The position numbers were made by a program, and so were the translations under genes. This document shows, in pieces, positions 37,722 through 46,148 of a stretch of 52,132 nt of DNA. This DNA is from VMFP01 sp964630025. Its GTDB lineage: Bacteria; Patescibacteriota; Andersenbacteria; UBA10190; CAIZMI01. Location: contig CAZVRG010000002.1 in the NCBI GenBank assembly GCA_964630025.1, positions 1 to 52,132 on the forward strand, given 5' to 3'. The notes beneath the pieces were generated by a model. That model saw nothing but the letters and a program-made list of their open reading frames with translations, was not told the DNA's origin and ran no database searches. Each line of letters starts with the position of its first letter. Position 1 is the stretch's first letter.

Positions 37722-38759
37722 ATGGAACCCCTGACACTCCTGATTTTCTTCTTCGGTGTTGCGGCCATCGCTGGTGTGGCCATGTGGTTTCTGCGTGGGC
37801 AGAACGGGCAGAATGCGCGCATGCACGCGGACCTTGCGGCCCGGCTTGAACAAGTGCGGCAGGATGGCGAACGGCGCTTTTCAACATTGCAGCAGCACGT
37901 CTTATCGCATTTCACTGCCTCGCACTCGCTTCTAAACGAGCGCACCACTGCCTTTGAGCGCACTGCGCGAGAGCTTGCCGGGCATTTTGGGCGGCTGCAG
38001 GAAGCGCAGCAGCAACTCGCCCGATCCAGCGGAGAAATTCTCGATTTCCAGAAAATGCTTCGCGCGCCGTCCGCGCGAGGAGGATTTGGGGAAGTGCTCC
38101 TCGAGGCGCTTCTCTCCGATCTTCTTCCCGCGGATCGCTACGCCCTTCAATACACGCTCACATCCGGTGAGCGGGCGGATGCCATTCTGAAGCTGTCCGA
38201 CGGCCATATCGTCGCCGTCGATGCAAAGTTTCCGCTTGCGGCGTATGAGCCGCTTGTGCGCGCGCAGGATGAGGAAGAACGCCGCGCGGCGGAACGCCTC
38301 TTTATTCAGGACGTGAAGCAGCGGGCAAAAGAAGTGAGTACAAAATACATCGCGGAAGCCGATCGTACACTGCCATTTGCGTTTATGTACGTGCCGTCCG
38401 AGGGAGTGTTCTACGAGCTCATGCGTCGTCCCGAGCTCTGGGACTCCGTTACGCGCCTGCGCGTATTTCCCGTGTCGCCCAATTCATTTCTTCCCTACGT
38501 GTATACCATTCTGGTCGGATTACGCGGGCTGCGCGTGCAAGAGGAAGCACGCACGATTCTCGCGACGCTTGCAACGCTGCAGAAGGATTTCGGACGCGTT
38601 GGGGAAGAATTCGCAAAAGTCGGCGGGCATCTTCAGCAAGCGACAAACCGTCATGGTGACGCGCAGAAAGTGTTTGATCGGCTTCGCGGGCGCGTGGAAG
38701 CGCTGAGCGCCCCCGTGGTCCAGCAGCAGATTGCAGAGGATACCGTTCCGCACGAATAA
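37722..38759 (+). CDS. rmuC: DNA recombination protein RmuC
   Basis: 345 aa. An N-terminal TM (LTLLIFFFGVAAIAGVAMWF) is followed by a coiled coil (HADLAARLEQVRQDGERRFS...HSLLNERTTAFERTARELAG). The RmuC nuclease-like domain has ARGGFGEVLLEALLSDLLP, DAILKLSDGHIVAVDAKFPL with the PD-(D/E)xK-type D-A-K, then FMYVPSEGVFYELMR and SPNSFLPYVYTILVGLRG. RmuC limits inversions at repeats, presumably by cutting DNA ends or hairpins. That is of interest in this repeat-rich window but not evidence of a link. Confidence 0.93.
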   Translation: MEPLTLLIFFFGVAAIAGVAMWFLRGQNGQNARMHADLAARLEQVRQDGERRFSTLQQHVLSHFTASHSLLNERTTAFERTARELAGHFGRLQEAQQQLARSSGEILDFQKMLRAPSARGGFGEVLLEALLSDLLPADRYALQYTLTSGERADAILKLSDGHIVAVDAKFPLAAYEPLVRAQDEEERRAAERLFIQDVKQRAKEVSTKYIAEADRTLPFAFMYVPSEGVFYELMRRPELWDSVTRLRVFPVSPNSFLPYVYTILVGLRGLRVQEEARTILATLATLQKDFGRVGEEFAKVGGHLQQATNRHGDAQKVFDRLRGRVEALSAPVVQQQIAEDTVPHE

Positions 38760-38769
38760 CCAACAAGAA

Positions 38770-39891
38770 CTACGAGCGAGAAACTTCCCGCACGCTGATA
38801 TGTTTGATCACCGCGTCAACGGAGAGCGCAAGAAGGGAAGGGTCGGTACCGCGCTGCCCCCGAAGGCGTTGCAGGCGGGAAACTTCATACGTTGGTTGTG
38901 TCCCCGCTGCACGGATCACGTGACCATGCGGTCCCCACGGAGCGGTGCGACGCTCATCCGTAGGTCCGAAGAGACCAAATGTCGGGATGTTTTGCGATGC
39001 AGCAATATGCATCAGTCCGGAATCGTTTGAGACAAAGAACGCGCATCGCGCGATGAGCGCCGCGGTGACACGAAGAGGGGTGTCGACAACCACAGAGCGT
39101 GCACGCATGCGCGCGCTCACTTCCGTTTTCAGTGTCTGCTCTTCCGTTCCTCCGCACACAAGGAAGCTGGCATTGTGGCTTGCAGCAAGTTGATCACCCA
39201 ATGCCGCGAATCGCTCTGCGGGCCAGCGTTTATATGCCAAGTCTCCATGTGATCCCGGGTGCATACCGATCAGTGTGCGGTTTCCCAGAGTATGTTTCAT
39301 GAGCCACGCGTCCGCCCGGGCACGATCGTCCGTGGTGAGCGGGAATTCGTATCGCGCGGCGAATGGATCAGGTGTGATCCCCAGCGGCTCCAGAAGCTGG
39401 AGGTTCTGTACCACATCGTGTGCGATGCGGGTCGACAGGGCGTGTTCGAGCGGCGGGAGCGGAAGAAGGGAGACAGGATCCGTCAGGAGGAAGCTGGAGT
39501 TGCGAAGCATCATCCAGGAATACCGGTGTCCGATACGGCGAGGGATACGCGAGAAAAAAAGCAGACCGGCGCTCGTAATGAGCTGGCCGGGGTGCGTGAC
39601 GATGCCGATCGTCGGGCGTTCCTGACGAACGGTTGCAACGAGCTTTCGAAACGCAGAGAAACTTGGCTTTGCCGATCCGACGAACACCTGGCGGATACGC
39701 GGATTTGCCTCGATGACTCCTTTAGTACCGCGGGAAGAGACGACAAGGTCGATCTCGGCGGTCGGGTTCGCGTTCTGGAGCGCGCGGAACAGCGGACTTG
39801 CCATGAGAAGGTTCCCGATGCCGGACAGTGCGAGAATCAGGACACGTGGTCGCTCAAGACGAGCGAAAAGGGAGGGTATGTCCTTTTGCAT
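38770..39891 (-). CDS. Glycosyltransferase family 9 (heptosyltransferase-like)
   Basis: 373 aa GT-B enzyme of the ADP-heptose-type family. N-terminal RVLILALSGIGNLLMASPLFRAL, C-terminal IGMHPGSHGDLAYKRWPAERFAALGD (nucleotide-sugar loop) and FVSNDSGLMHIAASQNIPTFGLFGPTDERRTAPWG. The sugar need not be heptose, and a CPR cell without LPS probably uses it for surface glycans. A copy of the TrpR-type palindrome (39899-39920) lies directly before the start, which suggests repression by the neighbouring regulator. Confidence 0.92.
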   Translation of the reverse strand: MQKDIPSLFARLERPRVLILALSGIGNLLMASPLFRALQNANPTAEIDLVVSSRGTKGVIEANPRIRQVFVGSAKPSFSAFRKLVATVRQERPTIGIVTHPGQLITSAGLLFFSRIPRRIGHRYSWMMLRNSSFLLTDPVSLLPLPPLEHALSTRIAHDVVQNLQLLEPLGITPDPFAARYEFPLTTDDRARADAWLMKHTLGNRTLIGMHPGSHGDLAYKRWPAERFAALGDQLAASHNASFLVCGGTEEQTLKTEVSARMRARSVVVDTPLRVTAALIARCAFFVSNDSGLMHIAASQNIPTFGLFGPTDERRTAPWGPHGHVIRAAGTQPTYEVSRLQRLRGQRGTDPSLLALSVDAVIKHISVREVSRS

Positions 39892-39898
39892 GTGTTTT

Positions 39899-39920
39899 TA
39901 CGTATTTACGTAAATAGGTA
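39899..39920. promoter_or_regulatory. YerC/TrpR-type operator, copy 1
   Basis: TACGTATTTAC followed by GTAAATAGGTA, one mismatch from the perfect palindrome at 40361-40390. It lies 7-28 nt before the GT9 start codon, over the likely -10 (TAAATA). Confidence 0.85.
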
Positions 39921-39925
39921 AGTTC

Positions 39926-40354
39926 TCATTTTTCTTCACCTGCATCAAGCAAGTTCAGCCAAAGGCGAAAGTACCCGGCGCCGGGGAGGCGGCGTACCAT
40001 TTCGATGGTTTCATTCGGGAGCTTTCTTGAGTGACGATGCGTGCTGCGCCGCGTAGTGCGGGGAAGTACCTGCCGGTATCCCTCAAGACCGCGCTGGAGT
40101 GCTCTATCCACAAGGTGGATTGTCGAGTAGCTCGCTTTCTCCGCATACGCTATTTCCTCGTATCTCTTGCCAGAAAGTAACCCTCGTGCAATGCGGATAC
40201 GTCGGCCAAGCATGAGTACCTCGCTTGGCGTGAGGAGATCACGCAGGAAATCCCACACTTCCTTCTTCTTGAGGACATGGATTGCCCGAACGAGTTCGTT
40301 CTGCAGCGCGAGCCGTTCGCTCGGTCCTACGCGTGCCATATTGAGCCTCGCCAT
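39926..40354 (-). CDS. TrpR-family regulator, YerC/YecD type
   Basis: 142 aa. LVRAIHVLKKKEVWDFLRDLLTPSEVLMLGRRIRIARGLLSGKRYEEIA is the TrpR-like helical core, and AEKASYSTIHLVDRALQRGL is the recognition helix region (quoted in parts elsewhere). The C-terminal 45 residues are extra, basic, and unique to this protein. The gene lies between GT4 and GT9 genes, with a perfect 30-bp palindrome over its own -10 (TAAAAT, 40361-40366). A second copy precedes the gene after it and a third precedes neuB. It probably represses itself and the surface-glycan genes. The ligand is unknown. Confidence 0.88.
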   Translation of the reverse strand: MARLNMARVGPSERLALQNELVRAIHVLKKKEVWDFLRDLLTPSEVLMLGRRIRIARGLLSGKRYEEIAYAEKASYSTIHLVDRALQRGLEGYRQVLPRTTRRSTHRHSRKLPNETIEMVRRLPGAGYFRLWLNLLDAGEEK

Positions 40355-40360
40355 CGCCCT

Positions 40361-40390
40361 ATTTTACCTATTTACGTAAATAGGTAAAAT
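40361..40390. promoter_or_regulatory. YerC/TrpR-type operator, copy 2 (perfect 30-bp palindrome)
   Basis: ATTTTACCTATTTAC followed by its exact reverse complement. It contains the -10 TAAAAT of the regulator gene, whose ATG begins 6 nt later, and also the last codons and TAG stop of the preceding GT4 gene. Confidence 0.92.
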
Positions 40391-41546
40391 AGGTGGGGAG
40401 ATTGGAGGGAGTGTGGAACAGATCAGCGTAGAGTGAGCGAAGTTTTGTGATGCTGCGATCCCAGGAAAAATCGCGGTGCGCGCGTACTCGTGCCTGCTCG
40501 GCAAGGCGATGCGCGAACGACTGATCGTTCAGCACACGGAGAAGCGAGGCAGCACAATGATCCGTGTCTTCGGGACGAAACAGGAGTCCAGTTTCTTCGT
40601 GTTGTACGAGGAAGGGAAGGGAAGCCGTGTCCATCGCGACCACTGGGCATCCCGCAGCCTGCGCTTCGAGGACAGAAATGCCGAACGCTTCATATCGGCT
40701 GGGAAAGGCAAATACCTGCGTGTGTTGATATGCGGCAAGCAGTTCTTCGCGCGAAAGTTTTCCGAGCCACGTAATCGCGTGGGAAACGCCGAGCATCTCG
40801 GAAAGCTGTACGAGACTTCCCTGCTCGCCAAAATCTTCTCCGGCGATAGCGAGATGCGCCGATGGGACTTTCTGGAGGACATGTGGCAAGGCGTTCAGAA
40901 GCAGGTCGAGTCCCTTTGCGCGCGCAATACGTCCGGAAAAAAATATCACCGACTTCCCTACTAGGCCCCGTTTTGCGAATGGGGTATCGCGCTGTACAGC
41001 GAACACGGCAGGATCGATGCCGGGCGGGATGAGTTCAACACGTTTTGGGATCATGCCATCTGAACGGAGCGCCGCTTCTTCCTGCGGCGAAATCACGACG
41101 ACGGCGTCCGCTGCGGCGAGTGTGGACTTCCCCACGGTCATTCGGTACAGCGCCCACAGAGGCTTTGTGCGAGGTGCGTAGTACGGATTAAAAACAAAGG
41201 GCATACGGCGGCGCCGCGCAACACGTGCCGCGATATCCGCTGGCGCATACCAAAAACCGTGTGCGTGGATAAGCGCGGGAGCATGCACGCGCCCAAGCGT
41301 ACGAGAGAGCGAGCGCGGAATAGGATAGGCGAGGGGGCCGAGCGTGCGGACAGGGTGCCGATGTACGTATGGCGGGTCAATCGGCGGCGGCTCGAGAAAT
41401 GTTGGGGGATGATGTGTGCGGAGGAAGGTAGTCTCCACCGTCGCATCCTCGCCGCCTTCCCGGAGACGCTCGACAAGATTCTGCACATAGTCTTCCACTC
41501 CGCCGGATGCGGGCGGATATCGAAGGGCAACATGTGTGACGCGCAT
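40368..41546 (-). CDS. Glycosyltransferase family 4
   Basis: 392 aa GT-B enzyme. N-terminal acceptor domain begins VTHVALRYPPASGGVEDYVQNL; LIHAHGFWYAPADIA follows. The donor domain has VELIPPGIDPAVFAV, VIFFSGRIARAKGLDLLLNAL, and the EX7E motif in SRYEAFGISVLEAQAAGCPVVA. It likely retains stereochemistry, adding a hexose to a glycan lipid. It is third from the end of a tightly spaced minus-strand operon (1 nt after the GT2 stop). The last nine residues (PTYFTYLRK) and stop are encoded by the operator palindrome. Confidence 0.93.
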   Translation of the reverse strand: MRVTHVALRYPPASGGVEDYVQNLVERLREGGEDATVETTFLRTHHPPTFLEPPPIDPPYVHRHPVRTLGPLAYPIPRSLSRTLGRVHAPALIHAHGFWYAPADIAARVARRRRMPFVFNPYYAPRTKPLWALYRMTVGKSTLAAADAVVVISPQEEAALRSDGMIPKRVELIPPGIDPAVFAVQRDTPFAKRGLVGKSVIFFSGRIARAKGLDLLLNALPHVLQKVPSAHLAIAGEDFGEQGSLVQLSEMLGVSHAITWLGKLSREELLAAYQHTQVFAFPSRYEAFGISVLEAQAAGCPVVAMDTASLPFLVQHEETGLLFRPEDTDHCAASLLRVLNDQSFAHRLAEQARVRAHRDFSWDRSITKLRSLYADLFHTPSNLPTYFTYLRK

Positions 41547-41577
41547 ACTATTGCCGATTGCCGAGTGCCGATTGCCC
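41547..41577. repeat. Short-unit repeat (GCCGATTGCC) at the end of the GT2 gene
   Basis: ATTGCCGATTGCCGAGTGCC and a further GATTGCC unit, shared with 44149-44180. It encodes the GT2 C-terminal SALGNRQ. Confidence 0.7.
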
Positions 41578-42399
41578 CGTCACTTCCCTTCTCCGCAACA
41601 TCAGATATTTTTTGCACATCAGGTATTCGTACTGTGCAGATACGAAGCACCAAAGCCATCCTTGCCACCCGTCTAGAAATCCGCGTTTCTTGATGAAAAG
41701 ACGGATGAATTGCTTCATCGCGCGCTCAAAAAGAAATCGGATGGTTGCCAGCGGGGAACGCAGAGGGTCGCCGATGGGCTTGCCAATGCGGTCAACGCCC
41801 GTCTCAAGCATTTCCTCTGCGTCGCGGAGTGTATACCACTCCCGTTTCTGCAGATATGCCTCGAGCGTTTCATAGTGTGAGGGATGGCGGAGGATCGATC
41901 GGAACAACACAGTATCAGGATCGCCAAGTCGCACGATCGAACCGTCAGTCCGCACAACCTGCTCATGCACGGCTCGGTCCTGCCACCGTGCGTGCCCGCG
42001 ACGAAGCAGACGAGGGTTGGTTCCCCATAGATGGCGGAGAGGACGGCCGAGAAATTCCGTCACGATTTTTACAAAACCAACATGAACGTGAGAGGGGACA
42101 CGTTCCAGTTCGCTGCGAAGTTCCTCCGCAAGCTCGGGACTCACTTCCTCATCTGCATCCACAAACAACACCCAGTCGCCGCGTGCCTGATCAAGCGCGA
42201 AATTTTTCTGCGGGCCGTATCCCGGCCATGGGCGCACAAACACGCGATCGGTGTATTGCTTTGCGCGTTCCACTGTTCGATCCGTGCTTTCAGAGTCTAC
42301 AACGATGATATCAGTACTCACGGGTTGCGCACTGCGAAGCGCGCGCACCACATGCGCTTCCTCGTTCTTCGTAATAGTGACTGCGCTCAGTGTTGTCAC
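41548..42399 (-). CDS. Glycosyltransferase family 2 (WaaE/KdtX-like)
   Basis: 283 aa GT-A enzyme: LSAVTITKNEEAHVVRALRSA, DIIVVDSESTDRTVERAKQY, PGYGPQKNFALDQARGDWVLFVDADEEVS (Asp-x-Asp metal site), then RHLWGTNPRLLRRGHARW and a C-terminal amphipathic region with FIKKRGFLDGWQGWLWCFVSA. This matches the WaaE-like beta-1,4-glucosyltransferase subgroup. It overlaps the deacetylase gene by 4 nt (ATGA-type). The last residues come from a GCCGATT repeat. Confidence 0.92.
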   Translation of the reverse strand: MTTLSAVTITKNEEAHVVRALRSAQPVSTDIIVVDSESTDRTVERAKQYTDRVFVRPWPGYGPQKNFALDQARGDWVLFVDADEEVSPELAEELRSELERVPSHVHVGFVKIVTEFLGRPLRHLWGTNPRLLRRGHARWQDRAVHEQVVRTDGSIVRLGDPDTVLFRSILRHPSHYETLEAYLQKREWYTLRDAEEMLETGVDRIGKPIGDPLRSPLATIRFLFERAMKQFIRLFIKKRGFLDGWQGWLWCFVSAQYEYLMCKKYLMLRRREVTGQSALGNRQ

Positions 42400-43055
42400 G
42401 GCGATGCATCATGCATCACGTCCCGAATCGTGGCAATACGGAGAGGAAGGCGAGAGAGCCAGGCAAGATGCGCGGAAAAATCAGCAAGCGATACGTCATG
42501 CAGATCCTTCGGTTCCGGCGTGACACGGTGAAAGGTTTCAATAAGCCATCCGCCCGTAAGAAGGAGTTGTATTTCTCGTGGCCGGAATTTCCACCAATGA
42601 AAATTTTTCCCCGTGGTATTGAGGGTGCGTAGTGCGTACGGATCGCGGGGAGGAAGAGATTCCATGCCCCAGTGTGTTGATCGCGCTGCGCGGAATATGT
42701 CTGCAACTTCTTTCTGCACACGCGCATCAAACGCCCCGCCAGGGTAGACGAGCGTTGTTGCGCCCGTTGCGTGCTGCGACGCGCGCAGTTCCACAGCAAG
42801 CTCTTCGTCCGTGAGCGTCGTCAGTGGCCGATGCGTCACGCCGTGGGCGGCCAGCTCGTGGCCATCCCGCGTGCAGGTTTCTTTCCATGCGGCAAGCGAC
42901 GTGATCGGCACACCGTGGCTCTGTGCAATGCGCTCCGTCTTCACCGGAACGGCAAACGTCGCGCGTATGTTGTCGCGCTTCAAGAGAGGTAAGACGTGCT
43001 GAAACACGTCCGTGTACCCGTCGTCAAAGACGAGGGAGAGCGTACCGTGAGACAT
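42396..43055 (-). CDS. Polysaccharide deacetylase (CE4, NodB-like)
   Basis: 219 aa. SLVFDDGYTDVFQHVLPLL gives the Asp-Asp motif 1, HELAAHGVTHRPLTTL is motif 2 (metal-binding HxxxH), and TLVYPGGAFDARV is motif 3. The enzyme removes N-acetyl groups from glycans. It has no signal peptide, so it may act on a cytosolic lipid-linked precursor. It starts 11 nt after the epimerase stop in the same operon. Confidence 0.92.
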   Translation of the reverse strand: MSHGTLSLVFDDGYTDVFQHVLPLLKRDNIRATFAVPVKTERIAQSHGVPITSLAAWKETCTRDGHELAAHGVTHRPLTTLTDEELAVELRASQHATGATTLVYPGGAFDARVQKEVADIFRAARSTHWGMESLPPRDPYALRTLNTTGKNFHWWKFRPREIQLLLTGGWLIETFHRVTPEPKDLHDVSLADFSAHLAWLSRLPLRIATIRDVMHDASP

Positions 43056-43066
43056 AAAACGGTCTT

Positions 43067-44185
43067 TTAGGAGACCGCAGCGGATGCTGGTGCTGTTTCT
43101 CGAACGGGCGCCTGCAGAATCTCTAGTCGTCGGAAATCGTCGAGATGCTCCTGTACCCAGGAAAAGAGATTGTCGAGTCCTTCTTCTTTCCCGACAAGAG
43201 GCTCCCAGCCAAGCACCGCGTTCACTTTTCGGATGTCGCTGATATAGCAGGGCTGGTCGCCGGGGCGCGACTGATCAAAAGAATGCGGAATGGAACGTCC
43301 AAGTTTTTTCTCCAAGTACTGCACAAGCTCCAAAATCGACAGCGTATGCTGCGGCCCCCCGCCAATGTTGAAAATCTGGCCACGCACCTTCTCAATGTTC
43401 TCAACGGCAAGTTCGTACACGCGTGCCAGGTCGGAGCTGTAGAGAATGTCGCGTACTTGTTTCCCGTCGCCGTACACCGTGATCGGCTGACCGCCGGCGG
43501 CGGCCACCACGAACCAACTGACCCATCCCTGATCGGTGACGCCGTATTGGCGCGGCCCATAAATGCAGGATTGGCGCAGGACAACGGTGTTTAACCCATA
43601 CACGCGGGCATAGTCGCGCGTGTACTGGTCGCCTGCACCCTTCGAGCAACCATACGGAGAGTGGAAGTCGAGAAAGCGAGATTCCGGAATGCCTAGTGGA
43701 AGATCGCGATAACGATAGCGCGAACCCGTCAGTTCGACCGCAACGTCTTCCATGCCCCCGTACACCTTGTTTGTGCTCGCATAGATGAACACAGGATTTG
43801 CCCCTGTCGCGCGTATCGCTTCGAGAAGATTCAGCGTTCCAATCGCGTTAATTTCGCAGTCTTCGCGCGGATTCTTGAAGGACGTTGTCACGGCAACCTG
43901 TGACGCAAAATGAAATACCGCATCGGCGGCGGATGCTTCCGATCGCAACACCTGATGGTCCGTACGAATGTCCGCGTGCACATACCGAATCTGCGGGTAC
44001 TGCTCTCGGAGCCAGAGGAGATTTTCCACTGCGCCTTTCCGGGAAAGATTATCAAGCACCGTGACGTTCCACCCGCGTTGCGTGAAATACTCCGCAAAAT
44101 TCGTGCCGATGAAACCGCACCCTCCGGTAATAAGGAGTCGCCGCTCGCGACTGCCGATTGCCGGTTGCCGATTGCCGTTACTCAT
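43067..44185 (-). CDS. NAD-dependent sugar epimerase (CDP-tyvelose/paratose 2-epimerase-like)
   Basis: 372 aa extended SDR. NAD site LLITGGCGFIGTNFAEYF, VFHFASQVAVTTSFKNP, IYASTNKVYGGME, and the YGCSKGAGDQY active site (Tyr-x3-Lys). CIYGPRQYGVTDQGWVSWFV and GQIFNIGGGPQHTLSILEL point to the CDP-paratose 2-epimerase (RfbE) group. The exact sugar is unproven. ATG 44185 is chosen because GAGGAAG lies just upstream. Its first codons (NGNRQPAIGSRERR) come from a GCCGATT repeat. It overlaps the methyltransferase gene by 4 nt. Confidence 0.9.
   Translation of the reverse strand: MSNGNRQPAIGSRERRLLITGGCGFIGTNFAEYFTQRGWNVTVLDNLSRKGAVENLLWLREQYPQIRYVHADIRTDHQVLRSEASAADAVFHFASQVAVTTSFKNPREDCEINAIGTLNLLEAIRATGANPVFIYASTNKVYGGMEDVAVELTGSRYRYRDLPLGIPESRFLDFHSPYGCSKGAGDQYTRDYARVYGLNTVVLRQSCIYGPRQYGVTDQGWVSWFVVAAAGGQPITVYGDGKQVRDILYSSDLARVYELAVENIEKVRGQIFNIGGGPQHTLSILELVQYLEKKLGRSIPHSFDQSRPGDQPCYISDIRKVNAVLGWEPLVGKEEGLDNLFSWVQEHLDDFRRLEILQAPVRETAPASAAVS
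44149..44180. repeat. Short-unit repeat (GCCGATTGCC) at the start of the epimerase gene
   Basis: CTGCCGATTGCCGGTTGCCG with another ATTGCCG unit. It is the same family as 41547-41577 and contributes about ten N-terminal residues of the epimerase. Confidence 0.7.
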
Positions 44186-45003
44186 TTCTTCCTCGCTACA
44201 ATAAACATTCCAGTCGCGATTGTCCATGACGATAGAGTGTTCCCTACCGTCTTCATGATTCTCCCGATCGTGTTGAGTTCATAACGCGCTTCACCCCCAC
44301 TTCGCCCACTGGGCTTCGCGGGGCGAGCGCGCAGAAAGGGCCAGTCGACCCATAAGCCGTAATGCCGGTTCGGTTCAGGCAAATCGTGCGGGTGAACTTC
44401 GAGAACGTCGAACCCGTTCCGGTGCAGCACCGTTTCCAGATCTGTGCGTGAAAACACATGATGAGAAAATTCCGGCGTGTTTCCTTTTATGGCTTGAAAG
44501 ATGTGTTCCAACCGTTTGAGAGGGAGGTAGGTGAGTGTTCGCAGCAGACTTGCTTGTGGTACCTCAATAAACGCGAGACCGCCGTTTTTCAGTACGCGCG
44601 CCGCTTCACGCGCTGCCTGTTCAGGGCCTGCCGAAGGATATTCCCACGAGCCAATCGCGAGATACGCGTCGAAGCCTGCATCCGGAAAGGGGAGATGTTC
44701 GATGCTCGCAACCTGCGCGTGGATGTCCGGTGCAGTTCGTCGAAGGATTTCGATTGCTTTTGCCGACGTGTCCACGCCCGTGACGTCTCCGCCGCGCTGT
44801 TTCAGAAAACGCAGAAGTCTGCCCGTGCCACACCCCGCATCGAGAATGCGTTGCCCGACGGGCATGTGTTTCAGAATCGTCTGCACAAATGGTTGCGCAG
44901 CATACGCCGAAAGATCGCTGGATGCTGGACCTTCTGCGTCATATTTCCGGTCCCAATCCGTTGCCGGACTGGTATGCCGTCCAAATTTATTGATCGGGAT
45001 CAT
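44182..45003 (-). CDS. SAM-dependent methyltransferase (paralogue of 50467-51339)
   Basis: 273 aa class I methyltransferase: RILDAGCGTGRLLRFLKQRG (motif I), VTGVDTSAKAIEIL, HLPFPDAGFDAYLAIGSWEY, REAARVLKNGGLAFIEVPQ. The C-terminal region (LTYLPLKRLEHIF...HHVFSRTDLETVLHRNGFDVLEVHPHDLPEPNRHYGLWVDWPFLR) closely parallels the protein at 50467-51339. It is the first gene of the minus-strand glycan operon, so it probably methylates a sugar or lipid intermediate. ATG 45003 is used; the frame is open to 45108. A repeat-derived insertion (ARPAKPSGRSGGEA) sits near residue 230. Confidence 0.85.
   Translation of the reverse strand: MIPINKFGRHTSPATDWDRKYDAEGPASSDLSAYAAQPFVQTILKHMPVGQRILDAGCGTGRLLRFLKQRGGDVTGVDTSAKAIEILRRTAPDIHAQVASIEHLPFPDAGFDAYLAIGSWEYPSAGPEQAAREAARVLKNGGLAFIEVPQASLLRTLTYLPLKRLEHIFQAIKGNTPEFSHHVFSRTDLETVLHRNGFDVLEVHPHDLPEPNRHYGLWVDWPFLRARPAKPSGRSGGEARYELNTIGRIMKTVGNTLSSWTIATGMFIVARKK
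44291..44333. repeat. In-frame repeat inside the methyltransferase gene
   Basis: CACTTCGCCCACTGGGCTTC plus GCGGGGCGAGCGC. The paralogous methyltransferase lacks the corresponding residues (PFLRGTVPYRL instead of PFLRARPAKPSGRSGGEARYEL), so this looks like an insertion. Confidence 0.7.
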
Positions 45004-45125
45004 ATCAACGAGATGCTGTGACAGAGTATGCGCTTCGGCGCTTCTTGACAAGACTATCATTTTCTCGTACGTTTGTTCTCCGCTGTTTCTGGCTGTTCTC
45101 TGTTCCAACTCACAAGGAGAGAATC

Positions 45126-45989
45126 ATGGAGTATCCCGTGCGGATCGTTGCGCAAGGTCTGTTCCAAGAAGGCGACATCGTGGTGCGGAGGGAGGAGCTC
45201 CCACCCCTTTCCCCGGAGCTCATGAAACGGGTCGAGGAGAACTGGGAGAAAGAGAAGGAGCGAAAACCCAAGCTCACGAACGGTCCACTGCTCGCTGCGC
45301 GATCCGTGAACCTCATTGATGAAGGAAAACGTCTGGAACTCGTCGCGGCCGAATCAAATTACATGAATTTCATGGGCACGACGCACAAGACGATCGGCCC
45401 GGACATCCCCGAGGATCAGCGTCACCGGGCCACAGGTTTCCTGGCGGTTACGGTAACGGCCGACGACAAATTCCTCCTCGGCGTTCGGAGCCCGCAGATC
45501 GACTGGGGGGTACTCCGCCACGTGGTTCCCGCCGGACGTCTCCGTCCCGATGAAAAGGACCCTTTCACTGGGATCCGAGCGGAGTTCAAGGAGGAACTCG
45601 GCCTTCAGCCTGACGAAGTGAAGGATCTCGTGTGCATCGGTGTCGTGGCTGAGCAGACCTGGGGGCGGCTCAACTATGAGTTCTGTTTCTCCGCGAGGAC
45701 GGATCTCACGGCGCGTCAGGTGATCGAGCGCGCCAAAACAGCAAAGTCGGCGGGCGAACATTGCCAGCTCGAGCCGTTCAAATGGCAACCGGAGTTCGGA
45801 ATCGTTCACGCCGCTCGCGAGCTTCTTCTCGGCGATCCGGAAGGATTCGTGCCGACAGGCTGGGCGGGGATCGCGCTCTGTCTCAACCGGTTCTTCCCCA
45901 ACGAATTCCGCATTGAGTGGAAGACCGCGCATCGTACCTATGAAGAGCATATGGGCCGGCGGCTCGCAATGGGAACAATAAAGGAGTAG
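45126..45989 (+). CDS. Nudix-like hydrolase domain protein
   Basis: 287 aa from ATG 45126, with AAGGAG upstream. After an N-terminal region (about 110 residues, charged and helical), a Nudix fold begins: TGFLAVTVTADDKFLLGVRSP. A near-canonical Nudix box follows (VPAGRLRPDEKDPFTGIRAE, then FKEELGL), with one extra residue before the Glu. Substrate unknown; enzymes of this type often cleave nucleotide sugars or damaged nucleotides. It is transcribed divergently from the methyltransferase-led glycan operon. Confidence 0.8.
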   Translation: MEYPVRIVAQGLFQEGDIVVRREELPPLSPELMKRVEENWEKEKERKPKLTNGPLLAARSVNLIDEGKRLELVAAESNYMNFMGTTHKTIGPDIPEDQRHRATGFLAVTVTADDKFLLGVRSPQIDWGVLRHVVPAGRLRPDEKDPFTGIRAEFKEELGLQPDEVKDLVCIGVVAEQTWGRLNYEFCFSARTDLTARQVIERAKTAKSAGEHCQLEPFKWQPEFGIVHAARELLLGDPEGFVPTGWAGIALCLNRFFPNEFRIEWKTAHRTYEEHMGRRLAMGTIKE

Positions 45990-46055
45990 GTCCCGCATTG
46001 CTCACCACTATGCATGCAGCGGTACTGACGCGTTGTCGGTATCGCTTTTCTTTTA

Positions 46056-46084
46056 TTGACAATTGGTGAGGAATTTCGTGTTAA
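46056..46084 (+). promoter_or_regulatory. Putative promoter of the Tyr/Gly-rich protein gene
   Basis: TTGACA (46056-46061), 17-nt spacer, TGTTAA (46079-46084); leader about 60 nt. Confidence 0.45.
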
Positions 46085-46148
46085 CGCATCTTGATCATTC
46101 GCCCCTTGCAATATGAGTTATGCGAGTTATTGTTGGGGGAGGAATCGT

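Noticed and set aside
38770..39891. GT9 as true LPS heptosyltransferase.
   Set aside because: No other LPS-core or lipid A gene is in the window, so only family-level assignment is kept.
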